Positions 45,598 to 54,649 are shown, counted from the first letter of the stretch. The stretch is 64,000 bases of DNA from Aeromicrobium endophyticum (GCF_003586285.1 NZ_QUBR01000001.1:620001-684000); one strand, 5' to 3'. Made by a program: numbers and translations. Notes: generated by a model from the sequence alone, not told the origin.

Positions 45598-46734
45598 TCA
45601 GGACCGGTGGGCTCCGGGGCGGCGACGACGGCTGGCGACGACCAGCCCGGCTCCGGCGAGGACGGCGATCGCGCCGACCGGGGCCAGGAACATCGGCGGT
45701 CCACCCGCGTTGGGGATGCCGGTCGAGGTGGACGTCGTGCCGTCGGCGTCCGAGTCCGAGCCGCCGCCCGCGTCTCCGGCGCCACCGTCCGAGCCGTCGC
45801 TGTCGCCGGCGCCGTCTGACGAGCCGCCGTCGGACGAGTCGTCGCCACGGCCGCCCTTGCTCTTGTCCGAGCCCGTGCTCTTGCTGGGCTTGGGGGTGGG
45901 CTTCTTCGTCGCGGTCGGTGCGGGAGCCACCGGGGCCGACGAGGTCGGGGCGGACGTCGACGGCGTGGAGGCGGCGCACGTCGGATCGGTGAACGTGTTG
46001 GAGTCGAGCGTGATGGCCCCGACGTTCGACAGCAGGCGTCCCGCGAAGGTGGCGTTGGTCTTGGCCGAGATGTCGTTGCTGGCGAGGATCGTGCCCTTGA
46101 AGGCCGTGTCGGTCCCGATCACGGCGTCGTTGCCGATCTGCCAGTACAGGTGGCAGGCCTGCGCACCGCGCGTGAACACCACCTGGGCGCTCGACGCGAC
46201 GTCGAAGTCCTGCGCGACCTGGATGATGAAGACCGAGCTCGGGTCGTTCTCCCCGTCAAGGGTCAGCGTGCTGGTGAAGTTGAGCGAGCCGGCCCGCGTG
46301 TAGGTGCCCCCGGTGAGGGTCTGGCCGCCGATCTCGCCCAGGAGCGGCGTCTTCGGGCTCACGGGGGCCGCAGCCGCCTGGCCGTAGCCGATCAACAGCT
46401 CGGCCTTCGCTGCCGTGACGGCCGCGTTCGCACCGTTGCGCACGTTGCCGGGCGGGCTGATGGCGCCGTTGTCGGTCACGGTGGTCTGGATGCCGGCCGA
46501 GGCCACGAGACCCACGACCGTCGTCGGCCCGGTGTTGGTGACGCCCTCGCCGGCGAGCACCGAGTAGTCGAGAGCCGAGCCGAGGACCGGGTCGGGCGGG
46601 CCGGCGGCGCGGGCGGGGCCGGCCATCGAGACGGCGGCGACGGCGATGACGGCGGCGAGCCCGGCCGCGGCACCGGCCAGGGGGAGGTGGTGACGGACGA
46701 GGCGCGTAGGCGCAGGGACGTGCGAGGCGATCAT
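45598..46734 (-). CDS. Ice-binding-like (DUF3494) cell-surface protein with sorting-signal-like tail
   Basis: 378 residues. N-terminal signal peptide (about 1-43, cleavage near ARAAG). A DUF3494/ice-binding-like beta-solenoid (about 47-245) contains SALDYSVLAGEGVTNTGPT, GGQTLTGGTYTRAGSLNFT and CHLYWQIGNDAVIGTDTAFKG. A long Ser/Asp/Gly/Thr linker (about 250-342) follows, then IPNAGG, a hydrophobic helix and RRRRPGAHRS. The end resembles an LPXTG-type sorting signal with a non-standard motif, so wall anchoring by a sortase is plausible. Members bind ice or act as adhesins; sequence alone does not show which. Confidence 0.9.
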   Translation of the reverse strand: MIASHVPAPTRLVRHHLPLAGAAAGLAAVIAVAAVSMAGPARAAGPPDPVLGSALDYSVLAGEGVTNTGPTTVVGLVASAGIQTTVTDNGAISPPGNVRNGANAAVTAAKAELLIGYGQAAAAPVSPKTPLLGEIGGQTLTGGTYTRAGSLNFTSTLTLDGENDPSSVFIIQVAQDFDVASSAQVVFTRGAQACHLYWQIGNDAVIGTDTAFKGTILASNDISAKTNATFAGRLLSNVGAITLDSNTFTDPTCAASTPSTSAPTSSAPVAPAPTATKKPTPKPSKSTGSDKSKGGRGDDSSDGGSSDGAGDSDGSDGGAGDAGGGSDSDADGTTSTSTGIPNAGGPPMFLAPVGAIAVLAGAGLVVASRRRRPGAHRS

Positions 46735-47041
46735 GGTCGATCCTTCGGTAGCCGCAGCCGGAGCCGGGCATGTGGGTGAGGATCCTCGACGCAGGTCTCA
46801 GCCGACCGTTCCAATGATCTGAGGACGCTGATGCGCTTGGTGGACGCGTCTCACCCTGAGACGCCGGGCGGTGCGGCCGCGACCCTCCCAGGGCGGACGC
46901 ACCTCGCGCAGCCAGATCGAGCTTCGGATCGGGGCTGCCGGGTACCGTCCCCGGCTGGGCGCCAGAGCACGCCAGCCCACCAGGGTTCTTCGAGAATAGC
47001 CCCGGAATCACGGGCCCGCAGGACTAAAGGCCCCCTACCCG
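46735..47041 (-). promoter_or_regulatory. Long structured leader/promoter of the ice-binding gene
   Basis: 307 bp without a gene. It can form a perfect CGTCTCA-CCC-TGAGACG hairpin (46847-46863) and a GC-rich GCCGGG/CCCGGC hairpin around 46937-46955. It also holds AGGACTAAAGGCCC (47020-47033), 12 of 14 matches to the DosR core GGGACTWWAGTCCC. No ribosome site is needed except GAAGGATCGACC before the ATG at 46734. It may be a regulated 5' leader; no known riboswitch class is recognised. Confidence 0.45.
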
Positions 47042-48619
47042 TCAGTAGCCTGAGAAATAGTCCGTCTTCAGGCTCTTGGCGCGCTTGCGCAGACCCGACC
47101 GCACGGCGTTCACCATCGCCGGCGGCCCCGAGACGTACGCCCGCCGGCCACCCAGGTCGGGCACGGCCTCGGCGATGATCTGGTCGGACAGGTACGGCGC
47201 CTCGACGTGCGTCCAGCCCTCCGGCAGGTCTGTCGGGTGTCCGGGGCACACCAGGACGACGCGCACGCCCGCGAGCTCCTCGGCGAACGGCACCTCGTCC
47301 GCCGACGCCGCGCCGTACACGAGGACGGCGTCGCGCGAGCCCTCGTGGCGCAGCTGGCTGAGGAACGGCGTGATGCCGATGCCGCCCGCGACCAGCAGCA
47401 GCGGGGTCTGCGGATCGGCCGGCCACACGAAGTCGCCGCCGATGCCCGTGCCGCGGACCCTCGCGCCGGGCTCGAGCGACAGCAGCGCCTTCTTGAAGCT
47501 CGACGACTTCTGCTGCGGCACCCGCAGCGTCACCGCGACCCGTCCGGCCTCCGGCGGCGAGCTGATGCTGAAGGTGCGCCGTGCACCTCGGCTGTCCATG
47601 CCGGAGTGGGGCAGCGACAGCTCGAGATACTGGCCCGGGACGAAGGACACCGAGCGCCTCGACCGGAAGGTCAGCTCGTGCGTGTCGCCGGCCACCTGCC
47701 GACTGCCCTCCAGCTCGAGGTCGAGGCCGGAGCGGCGCGCGAAGGCGAAGGCCACGAGGTTGCCGATCAGCAGGGCCAGCTCGGGCGAGATCGCGAGGAC
47801 GCCCAGGTCCGGCGGCGAGTCCGTGACCAGGAAGATCCAGGTCGGGTAGGCGAACACGACGGCCGTGACGGCGGCGACGGCCAGCTGCTGGCGGCGGCGC
47901 GGCGGCAGCGTCAGCGGCTCGCTCAGCATGAATCCCGCGACGAAGACGATGGGATAGGAGTAGGCGGCCAGCTTGAGGACGTCGACGAACGACTGGTCGG
48001 GGGCGGCCAGGTCGAGCAGGCGCACCATGATCAGCACGGTCGCGACGACCACGAACACGAGACCGATGTCGAGCCGCCGGGTGCGCCACAGCACCAGGAG
48101 CGCGCCGACCACCACGAACGGGAAGAGCTTCTCGGTGGCCGCGGTCTGCCAGATCGCGTTGATGCGGTCCTCGCGGCCGACGAGCTCCTGCGCGAGCAGC
48201 ACCAGGAAGGCCCCGGCCGCCGCGGGGTTGAAGACGTGCCGCCCACGCCAGGCCAGGACGTACTTGGACGCCTGCGCGAGCACGGCCGCGATCGCGAGCC
48301 AGACGAGGTCGGCGGTGCCGACCGGCACGATCGGGACGAACAGGAAGAACAGGAGCAGGGCCGTGATGATCGCCGACTCCGCGTGCGGCCGCACGCGGAA
48401 GGCCAGGCCCAGCAGACGGCTGCTGGCGTACGACGCGACGAGCAGCACCGCCAGCGACAGCAGGTTGTCGCCGGTGGAGAGGCCCTCGATCACGCCGGTG
48501 GCCGTGAAGACCGCGTAGACCACCACGAGCAGGGTCAGCACGATCGTGACCAGGCGGTACATCGTGACCCGACCGAGCTGACGGTCGAGGACGTCGCGGA
48601 CGGGGGCGACAGGGTTCAT
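47042..48619 (-). CDS. RnfD/NqrB-like membrane domain fused to ferredoxin-reductase domain
   Basis: 525 residues. The first about 290 are polytopic (about nine to ten helices) and resemble RnfD/NqrB, including the RHVFNPAAAGAFLVLL segment (about 128-143). The C-terminal about 225 residues are an FNR-type flavoprotein: FAD site PGQYLELSLPHSG and RRTFSISSPP (about 345-355), NAD(P) site LLLVAGGIGITPFLSQLRH (about 405-423), and an aromatic C-terminus DYFSGY. It probably takes electrons from cytosolic NAD(P)H and passes them across the membrane. It follows the ApbE and FMN-binding genes; its ATG overlaps the apbE stop. Confidence 0.88.
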   Translation of the reverse strand: MNPVAPVRDVLDRQLGRVTMYRLVTIVLTLLVVVYAVFTATGVIEGLSTGDNLLSLAVLLVASYASSRLLGLAFRVRPHAESAIITALLLFFLFVPIVPVGTADLVWLAIAAVLAQASKYVLAWRGRHVFNPAAAGAFLVLLAQELVGREDRINAIWQTAATEKLFPFVVVGALLVLWRTRRLDIGLVFVVVATVLIMVRLLDLAAPDQSFVDVLKLAAYSYPIVFVAGFMLSEPLTLPPRRRQQLAVAAVTAVVFAYPTWIFLVTDSPPDLGVLAISPELALLIGNLVAFAFARRSGLDLELEGSRQVAGDTHELTFRSRRSVSFVPGQYLELSLPHSGMDSRGARRTFSISSPPEAGRVAVTLRVPQQKSSSFKKALLSLEPGARVRGTGIGGDFVWPADPQTPLLLVAGGIGITPFLSQLRHEGSRDAVLVYGAASADEVPFAEELAGVRVVLVCPGHPTDLPEGWTHVEAPYLSDQIIAEAVPDLGGRRAYVSGPPAMVNAVRSGLRKRAKSLKTDYFSGY

Positions 48620-49470
48620 GTGAAGATCTCTCCGGGAAAGTCGGGCGACCACTGGACGCGGCCGTCGGCGTGCATGCGGACGAACTGGTGCTCGAACCGC
48701 TCCATCAAGAGGGCGGGGTCGCCGAAGAAGTGGGCCGTGGCGAGGCCGTCGGCGAGCATGCAGGAGTCGGCCACGACCCAGGTGGCCACGACGTCGTCGG
48801 TCGGACGTCCGGTGCGGGCGTCGACGACGTGGTGCAGCCCGTCGCCCCACGAGCGCCGGTTGGTGGCCGAGGCGCACAGCGCGTCGCCCGGGGCGATCTC
48901 GGCGATGCCGATCGCGCGGCTCGCGTCGAGCGGGTGCTCGAGCGCGATGCGCAACGGCGCGACGCCGCTGTGCAGCAGGTCGCCGCTGGCGTCGATCGTG
49001 AACTGGTGGGTCTGACGGTCGACGATGCGCGAGACCTCGTCGACCAGCAGGCCCTTGCCCGCCGCGCCGACGTCGATCAGGACGGGCTCGGACGTGCGGA
49101 GGCTCCCGGCGACCAGCTCGAGCGTCGACCACGGGGGGACGTCGGCCGGGGCGTCAGCGGCGACGAGCGAGTAGGCGGCGTCGTAGCCCAGGTCGGACAG
49201 CGTGCGTCCGACCAACGGGTTGACGGCCCCGTCGGTGGCGTCGGCCAGGGCGGCGTAGAGGCCGAGGAGGCGGTCGGCCTCTGCGGGCATCGCCCACGGC
49301 CCGTCCTCGCTCGCGATCTGGCTGACCAGCGAGTCGGGACGGAAGCGCGACCAGACCTGGTCGAACGCGTCGATGCGGTCGAGCACGGCCGCCCGGACGT
49401 CCGAGGCGAGCGGCTCCGGCGTGTCGATCTGCCACGCGGTGCCGATCGCCTCGAACCCCCAGGCGTGCAC
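48616..49470 (-). CDS. apbE: FAD:protein FMN transferase (ApbE)
   Basis: 284 residues. ApbE motifs: VLIDVGAAGKGLLVDEVSRI (about 130-149), FTIDASGDLLHSG (about 157-169) and HHVVDARTGRPTDDV (about 212-226). It attaches FMN through a phosphoester to Ser/Thr of partner proteins. No signal peptide is seen. It sits between the FMN-binding lipoprotein gene and the RnfD-like fusion, with a 1-bp gap and a 4-bp overlap, so its partner is most likely one of these. Confidence 0.93.
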   Translation of the reverse strand: MHAWGFEAIGTAWQIDTPEPLASDVRAAVLDRIDAFDQVWSRFRPDSLVSQIASEDGPWAMPAEADRLLGLYAALADATDGAVNPLVGRTLSDLGYDAAYSLVAADAPADVPPWSTLELVAGSLRTSEPVLIDVGAAGKGLLVDEVSRIVDRQTHQFTIDASGDLLHSGVAPLRIALEHPLDASRAIGIAEIAPGDALCASATNRRSWGDGLHHVVDARTGRPTDDVVATWVVADSCMLADGLATAHFFGDPALLMERFEHQFVRMHADGRVQWSPDFPGEIFT

Positions 49471-49471
49471 G

Positions 49472-49966
49472 TCAGGCGCCCGCTTCGGCCTTGATCTGGT
49501 CGATCGCGTCGTTGAAGCCCTTCGAGGTCAGCGACGAGCCCGCGACCTTGGAGACGTCGAGGTCGTCGAGGCTCTTGCCGACGACCTGGTCGGCGATGCC
49601 GCCGGCGAACTGGGTCTGGTACTGCTTCGACGTGCCGTTGGTCGCCTCGGGGGTGACGTCGACCTTCGAGATCGTGCCGTCCGAGATGGTGAGCGCGACC
49701 TTGACGGTCGACTCGCCGCCCGGGTTGCTGTAGCTGCCCTCGGCGCTGTAGTCGCCGTCGGCGTAGCCGGCCTCCTCGGCACCGACGCCGGCGTCGGGGG
49801 TCGCGGGATCGGCGGACGGTGCGTCCGAGGTGGGCGCGGCGGAGGTGGCGGCAGGCGTGGTGGATCCGCCGTCCGACCCCTCGCTGGAGCCACAGGCGGC
49901 GGTGATGAGCATGACGGACACGGCGGCGGCCGCCGAGAGCATCTTCTTGTGGGCAGGCAGGTTCAT
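49472..49966 (-). CDS. FMN-binding-domain lipoprotein, probable ApbE substrate
   Basis: 164 residues. Lipobox LITAAC puts the mature Cys at about 25. A Ser/Thr/Ala/Pro spacer (about 30-65) leads to an FMN-binding domain (about 70-160; GESTVKVALTISDGTISKV). The C-terminal VAGSSLTSKGFNDAI aligns with the flavinylation motif (S/T)GA(T/S)xT, giving a candidate acceptor Ser/Thr at about 147-149, though the residue between G and S/T is Ser instead of Ala. It is first gene of the three-gene module and probably an extracytosolic electron carrier. Confidence 0.88.
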   Translation of the reverse strand: MNLPAHKKMLSAAAAVSVMLITAACGSSEGSDGGSTTPAATSAAPTSDAPSADPATPDAGVGAEEAGYADGDYSAEGSYSNPGGESTVKVALTISDGTISKVDVTPEATNGTSKQYQTQFAGGIADQVVGKSLDDLDVSKVAGSSLTSKGFNDAIDQIKAEAGA

Positions 49967-50071
49967 CGGTCGGGCTCCTGAGCTCGGCGAGATGGATGAA
50001 GGTTCAACACGACCAACGGACGGCGGTCGGGCTAGGTTCCCCGGGCCGGTCGTTCACAGGCTGCGCACAGG

Positions 50072-51472
50072 TCACAGGTCGGCGAGCGCACGCGTGGCGG
50101 CGTGGAAGCCGCCCATGCCGTGCACGCCCCCGCCGGGCGGCGTGGACGCCGAGCAGAGATAGAGGCCCTTGGCCCCCAGCGAGTAGGGGTTCGGCGACAT
50201 CCGCGGCCGCATCACCAGCTGCCAGGGGTCGTTGGAGCCGCCGGCGATGTCGCCGCCGACGTAGTTGGCGTTGTGCGCCTCGAGCTGTGCGGGGCCGGAG
50301 ACCGTCCGGGCCACGATGCGGTCGCGGAAGCCAGGGGCGAACCGCTCGATCTGCGCGATGATCGCCTCGGTCGCGTCCCCGCCGAAGCCCGTGGGCACGT
50401 GCGCGTACGACCAGACCGGGTGGACGTCGCCGGCCGAGCGCTGCGGATCGGCCAGGTACTGCTGGCACACCAGCACGAACGGACGAGTCGGCATGCGACC
50501 GGCGTGCACCTCGTTCTCGGCCGCGTTGACCTGCTCGAACGTGCCGCCGACGTGGACCGTGCCGGCCTTGCGCGCCCACTCGTTCTGCCAGGGCACTCCA
50601 CCCTCGACCGCGAAGTCGACCTTGAAGATCGCCGGACCCGTGCGCCAGCGCGACAGCGGCCGCCGCACGCGCGCGGGGATGCGGTCGCCGGCCACCTCGA
50701 GCGCCGTGGCGGGCGTGGTGTCGAAGACGACGATGTCGGCCTGCGGCATCTCGGTGACCCGGTGGCCGGTCTCGATGCGACCGCCGTGCTCGACCAGGTC
50801 GGCGGCGAGGGCCGCGGCGATGGCCTGCGACCCGCCCTTGGCGACGGGCCACCCGTAGGCGTGGCCCGTCATGCCGAACATCAGCCCCAGCCCGCCCGTG
50901 GTGGGCCGCTGGAGCGGCTGGATCGCGTGGGCGGCCATGCCGGCGAACAGGGCCCGGGCCTCGTCGGTCGTCCACCGGCGGGCGATCACCGAGGCGGGGA
51001 GCAGTGCGCGCAGGCCGAAGCCGGCGAGGAGGAGCGGGTGGCGGGGCACGTGGATGATCGGGCCGAAGATCTCGCCGATCAGCTCGTCGGCGTGGCGGGC
51101 GAGCGGACCGAACAGACGTCGCCACGCGGGCCCGTCGTCGCCCAGCGCCTCGACCGTGCGGTCGAGGTCGCGGAACAGCACTCCCGCGCGGCCGCCGTCG
51201 AGGGGGTGGGCGGCGTCGACCTCGGGCCACAGCCACTCGAGTCCGTGGCGCTCGAGGCCCAGCGACCGGAAGAACGGGGACGCGACGCCGGTCGGGTGCG
51301 CCGCCGAGCAGATGTCGTGCAGCACCCCGGGCACGGTGAGCTCGGCCGAGCGGGTGCCGCCCCCGATCTCGTCCTCGGCCTCGAGCACCGTGACGTCGAC
51401 GCCCGCGCGAGCCAGCACGACAGCGGCGGAGAGCCCGTTTGGCCCGGAGCCCACCACGACGGCAGAGGTCAT
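50072..51472 (-). CDS. Phytoene-desaturase-like (PYROXD2-type) FAD oxidoreductase
   Basis: 466 residues. The N-terminal dinucleotide motif VVVGSGPNGLSAAVVLARAG (about 5-24) is followed by VTVLEAEDEIGGGTRSAEL. GGSQAIAAALAADLVEHGG (about 216-234) and the C-terminal GLYLCSASTPPGGGVHGMGG are typical of the NAD(P)/FAD-dependent phytoene dehydrogenase/PYROXD2 family. No carotenoid genes are nearby, so carotenoid synthesis is not implied. It diverges from fprA by 176 bp. Confidence 0.88.
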   Translation of the reverse strand: MTSAVVVGSGPNGLSAAVVLARAGVDVTVLEAEDEIGGGTRSAELTVPGVLHDICSAAHPTGVASPFFRSLGLERHGLEWLWPEVDAAHPLDGGRAGVLFRDLDRTVEALGDDGPAWRRLFGPLARHADELIGEIFGPIIHVPRHPLLLAGFGLRALLPASVIARRWTTDEARALFAGMAAHAIQPLQRPTTGGLGLMFGMTGHAYGWPVAKGGSQAIAAALAADLVEHGGRIETGHRVTEMPQADIVVFDTTPATALEVAGDRIPARVRRPLSRWRTGPAIFKVDFAVEGGVPWQNEWARKAGTVHVGGTFEQVNAAENEVHAGRMPTRPFVLVCQQYLADPQRSAGDVHPVWSYAHVPTGFGGDATEAIIAQIERFAPGFRDRIVARTVSGPAQLEAHNANYVGGDIAGGSNDPWQLVMRPRMSPNPYSLGAKGLYLCSASTPPGGGVHGMGGFHAATRALADL

Positions 51473-51588
51473 GCCCTCAACCTAGTCCGCAGCCGTCACC
51501 CCGCTCGTCGAGTGACCCACGTCACCTGTACCGCGTTCGGATGCTGGACGGGGGTCGGTTGACGGTTCAGCGCCTGTGGCGCGGTGCT

Positions 51589-51602
51589 TTAGGCTTGCCT
51601 AA
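51589..51602 (+). promoter_or_regulatory. DtxR/IdeR-like iron box upstream of fprA
   Basis: TTAGGC-TT-GCCTAA is a perfect palindrome and matches 12 of 14 bases of the right part of the iron-box consensus. It sits 47 bp before the fprA ATG, where it could regulate the FprA promoter. Confidence 0.7.
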
Positions 51603-51648
51603 GAGCGTGGCTCCCTCCCAGGGAGCGCCCTTCTCCAGGAGCATTCAC

Positions 51649-53016
51649 ATGAGCAGGCAGTTGCGAGTCGCCGTGATCGGCGCGGGTCCGGCGGGCATCT
51701 ACGCCGCCGACATCCTCACCAAGTCAGAGCTCGGCGACGACGTCACCGGCGTCACGATCGACATCCTCGACCGCGACCCCACGCCGTTCGGTCTCATCCG
51801 CTACGGCGTCGCACCCGACCACCCGCGCATCAAGGAGATCGTCAAGGCGCTCAAGCGCGTCCTGTCCAACGACGACATCCGCTTCTTCGGCAACGTCAAC
51901 TACGGCGCCGACCTCAAGCTCGACCACCTGCAGCAGTTCTACGACGCCGTGATCTTCGCGACGGGCGCTCGCGCCGACCGCGACCTCGACATCCCCGGCA
52001 TCGACCTGAAGGGCTCGTTCGGCGCCGCCGACTTCGTCTACTGGTACGACGGCCACCCCGACGCCCCGCGCGACTGGGACTTCCAGCCCCACGCCGAGTC
52101 GGTCGCGGTCCTGGGTGTCGGCAACGTCGGCCTCGACGTCGCCCGCATGCTCGCCAAGACCGCCGACGAGCAGCTCGTCACCGAGATCCCGCAGAACGTC
52201 TACGACGGGCTCAAGGCCAATGCCGCCAAGGACGTCCACGTGTTCGCGCGTCGCGGCCCCGCCCAGGTCAAGTTCACGCCGATGGAGCTGCGCGAGCTGT
52301 CGCACTCCCCCAACGTCGACGTCATCGTCCACCCCGAGGGCTTCGAGCTCGACGAGGGGTCGATGGACTCGATCCGCGCCTCCAAGAGCGTCAAGCTGGT
52401 CGTCGACGTGCTGCAGAACTACCTGGCCAAGGAGCCCACGGGCGCCGACCACCGCATCCACATCCACTTCTGCCAGAGCCCCGTCGAGGTGCTCGGCGAG
52501 GACGGGCAGGTCGTTGGCCTGCGCACCGAGGTGACCGAGCTCGACGGCACGGGCAACGTCCGCGGCACCGGCGAGTTCGTCGACTGGCCCGTGCAAGCGG
52601 TCTACCGCGCCGTCGGCTACCGGTCCGACAACCTGGCGGGCATCCCGTTCGACAACAACTCGGCGACGGTCCCCAACGACGGCGGCCGCGTCATGGACAT
52701 CGACGGCCAGCCGCTGCCCGGCGCGTACGTCACCGGCTGGATCAAGCGCGGGCCCGTGGGCCTCATCGGGCACACCAAGTCCGACGCCGCCGAGACCGTC
52801 CGCCTGCTGCTCGAGGACGTCGACCGTCTCGCGACCCCGCCCAACCCGGCCCGCGAGGACGTCGACGCCTACCTCGAGGGACGCGGCATCGAGTTCACCA
52901 CGTGGGAGGGCTGGGAGAAGCTCGACCAGCACGAGATCGACCTCGGCGAGTCCGCGGGCCGCACCCGCATCAAGGTCGTCCCCCGCGACGAGATGGTCCG
53001 CATCTCGCGTAGCTGA
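51649..53016 (+). CDS. fprA: Ferredoxin/adrenodoxin-type NADP reductase FprA
   Basis: 455 residues, the mycobacterial FprA type. FAD site VAVIGAGPAGIYAADIL (about 7-23), TPFGLIRYGVAPDHPRIK (about 45-62), NADP site VLGVGNVGLDVARML (about 151-165) and C-terminal PLPGAYVTGWIKRGPVGLIGHTK-type region. It moves electrons between NADPH and ferredoxins. ATG at 51649 with CAGGAG upstream. The iron box in its promoter suggests induction under iron limitation. Confidence 0.95.
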   Translation: MSRQLRVAVIGAGPAGIYAADILTKSELGDDVTGVTIDILDRDPTPFGLIRYGVAPDHPRIKEIVKALKRVLSNDDIRFFGNVNYGADLKLDHLQQFYDAVIFATGARADRDLDIPGIDLKGSFGAADFVYWYDGHPDAPRDWDFQPHAESVAVLGVGNVGLDVARMLAKTADEQLVTEIPQNVYDGLKANAAKDVHVFARRGPAQVKFTPMELRELSHSPNVDVIVHPEGFELDEGSMDSIRASKSVKLVVDVLQNYLAKEPTGADHRIHIHFCQSPVEVLGEDGQVVGLRTEVTELDGTGNVRGTGEFVDWPVQAVYRAVGYRSDNLAGIPFDNNSATVPNDGGRVMDIDGQPLPGAYVTGWIKRGPVGLIGHTKSDAAETVRLLLEDVDRLATPPNPAREDVDAYLEGRGIEFTTWEGWEKLDQHEIDLGESAGRTRIKVVPRDEMVRISRS

Positions 53017-53109
53017 CGCAACGGACGCACGAATCGGGGTTCGTCGGTCCACAGGGCCGCGTGGCGGTTGCGCTGTCCACAGGGTCGGGCACGGACGTCG
53101 CGAGCATCC

Positions 53110-53946
53110 GTGCGGACGACGCGGGCTCACCGGGTGTCCGCCCTCCTCGCCACCACCGAAGCCCCTTCGTCGCCGCGCAGCACGGCGTCATGACCCGAGC
53201 GCAGGCGCTGACGCTCATGACCCGGCACCAGCTCTACCGCCTGGTGTCGTCCGGCCGGTGGGCACGCCCGGCGCGAGGCGTGTTCGTCAGCCACACCGGC
53301 CCACGACGGCTTCGTGACGACCAGGCCGTCGCGGCCGGTCATGGTGGCACCGATGAGCGCCACCCCCGTCGCGTACGACGACCTCGACCTCCACTGGTCG
53401 GTCTACCTCGATGAGCGCGACGTCCACCCACTGCGCACACCACCGCGAACCCGTCCCGCGCGCAGCGTCATCGACGTCGCGTCGTGGGAGCACCGCGACA
53501 AGCGCGCTCGCGAGATCGTCCTGTCGGCCGCCCAGAAACGGGTGGTCGCGCCGCGCACCCTCCGCGAGGCGGTCGCCCGTCGTGGCATGTGCCGGCACCG
53601 CGCGTTGATCGTCGAGTCGTACCTCGATGCCGCCGGCGGCATCCAGTCGCTGCCCGAGCGCTCGTTCGACGAGATCCGACGCGAGGTCGGCCTGCCGCCA
53701 CCCGAGCGCCAGGCCGTCGTGCGGCGGCCGGACGGACGCTACTACCTCGACGTCTGGTGGGCGGCGTTCAACCTGGCCGTCGAGGTGCACGGCATCCCGC
53801 ACATGCAGGTCGAGCAGTGGGACGGCGACCTGCTCAGGCTCAACGAGGTCGTCATCGATGGCCGGCGGACGTTGGTGTTCAGCTCGTACGCCATCCGGCG
53901 CCAGCGTCCCGTCGTGGTCGACCAGCTGCGCCGCTCGACGTCCTGA
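53110..53946 (+). pseudogene. Decayed AbiEi-antitoxin/DUF559-like gene
   Basis: Three fragments in two frames look like one ancestral protein. The first, from a GTG at 53110, reads VRTTRAHRVSALLATTEAP. After a shift near 53162 comes FVAAQHGVMTRAQALTLM and YRLVSSGRWARPARGVF, a winged-helix AbiEi-antitoxin-like domain. Then, after a second shift and an apparent deletion near 53310, comes a C-terminal restriction-endonuclease-like (DUF559-type) domain, from RTRPARSVIDVASWE to the stop at 53946, with YYLDVWWAAFNLAVEVHG. Intact relatives run about 300 residues with an extra middle part. The C-terminal frame could still be translated from 53314. Confidence 0.65.
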
Positions 53947-53964
53947 CGCCCCCAGGGGGGCGGG

Positions 53965-54630
53965 TCAGTCGGGATCGCGGCCCTGCAGGTTGCACATCAG
54001 GTCGTGCATCGCCTCGTCGCCGGGCGCAGCCAGGGGCAGGGGCCGCTGACCGGGACGCGCCCGCAGCCCCTCGACGAGCAGGGCGAGGTAGCGCCGCCAG
54101 AGATCGGGCTGGGCGGCGGTGGTCATCGAGCTGATGACCATGAGGTTCACGCCGAGGTCGGTCGGGCCGATGTCGGACCGCAGCGAGCCGTCGGCCTGCG
54201 CGCGATCGATGATGCCTCGGATGATCGGCTCGAGCCGCTCGCGGCCGATGACCTTGTGGACCTCGCCGGAGACCGTGCGCGCCATCACCTCCTTGAGGCC
54301 CTTGTCGGCGACCTGCCGCTCGAGCGCCCGCTCGAGGAACCACACGAGCCCGTCCCACGCATCGGCACGCTCGGCAGCACGCTCGGCGATCTCGACCATC
54401 TCGGCGACGCGCGACTCGAACAGCGCCTGGATGAGCTCGGCGCGGCGGGGGAAGCGCCGGTAGACCGTCCCCACACCGATGCCCGCGCGTCGTGCGATCT
54501 CGTCGTAGCCGGCCTCGAGGCCCTGCTCGGCGAACACCTCGGCCGCCGTCTCGAGGATCAGCTCGCGGTTGCGAGCGGCGTCGGCGCGCAGAGGACGCTC
54601 GCCCTCGATCGCGTCCGCTTCGGCTGTCAT
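53965..54630 (-). CDS. TetR family regulator, probable repressor of the MFS efflux gene
   Basis: 221 residues from the ATG at 54630 (MTAEADAIEGERPLRAD); an in-frame GTG lies 9 bases upstream. The HTH at about 17-63 contains IARRAGIGVGTVYRRFPRRAEL. It diverges from the DHA2-type transporter gene and probably represses it through the CGGA-N8-TCCG sites between them. Confidence 0.88.
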   Translation of the reverse strand: MTAEADAIEGERPLRADAARNRELILETAAEVFAEQGLEAGYDEIARRAGIGVGTVYRRFPRRAELIQALFESRVAEMVEIAERAAERADAWDGLVWFLERALERQVADKGLKEVMARTVSGEVHKVIGRERLEPIIRGIIDRAQADGSLRSDIGPTDLGVNLMVISSMTTAAQPDLWRRYLALLVEGLRARPGQRPLPLAAPGDEAMHDLMCNLQGRDPD

Positions 54631-54649
54631 GGGGCCCACGGTACAGGAA

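Noticed and set aside
46735-46830. A c-di-GMP or c-di-AMP riboswitch in the ice-binding leader
   Set aside because: A GGCTCCGGCTGCGGCTACCGA segment is loosely similar to part of a GEMM element, but the conserved core is absent.
47020-47033. A DosR box as a firm regulatory feature
   Set aside because: 12 of 14 core matches but no conserved flanks, about 290 bp from the gene, and no dosR gene in view; mentioned only within the leader entry.
50072-51472. Carotenoid biosynthesis cluster
   Set aside because: Only a distant phytoene-desaturase-like enzyme is present, with no crtB, crtE or cyclase nearby.
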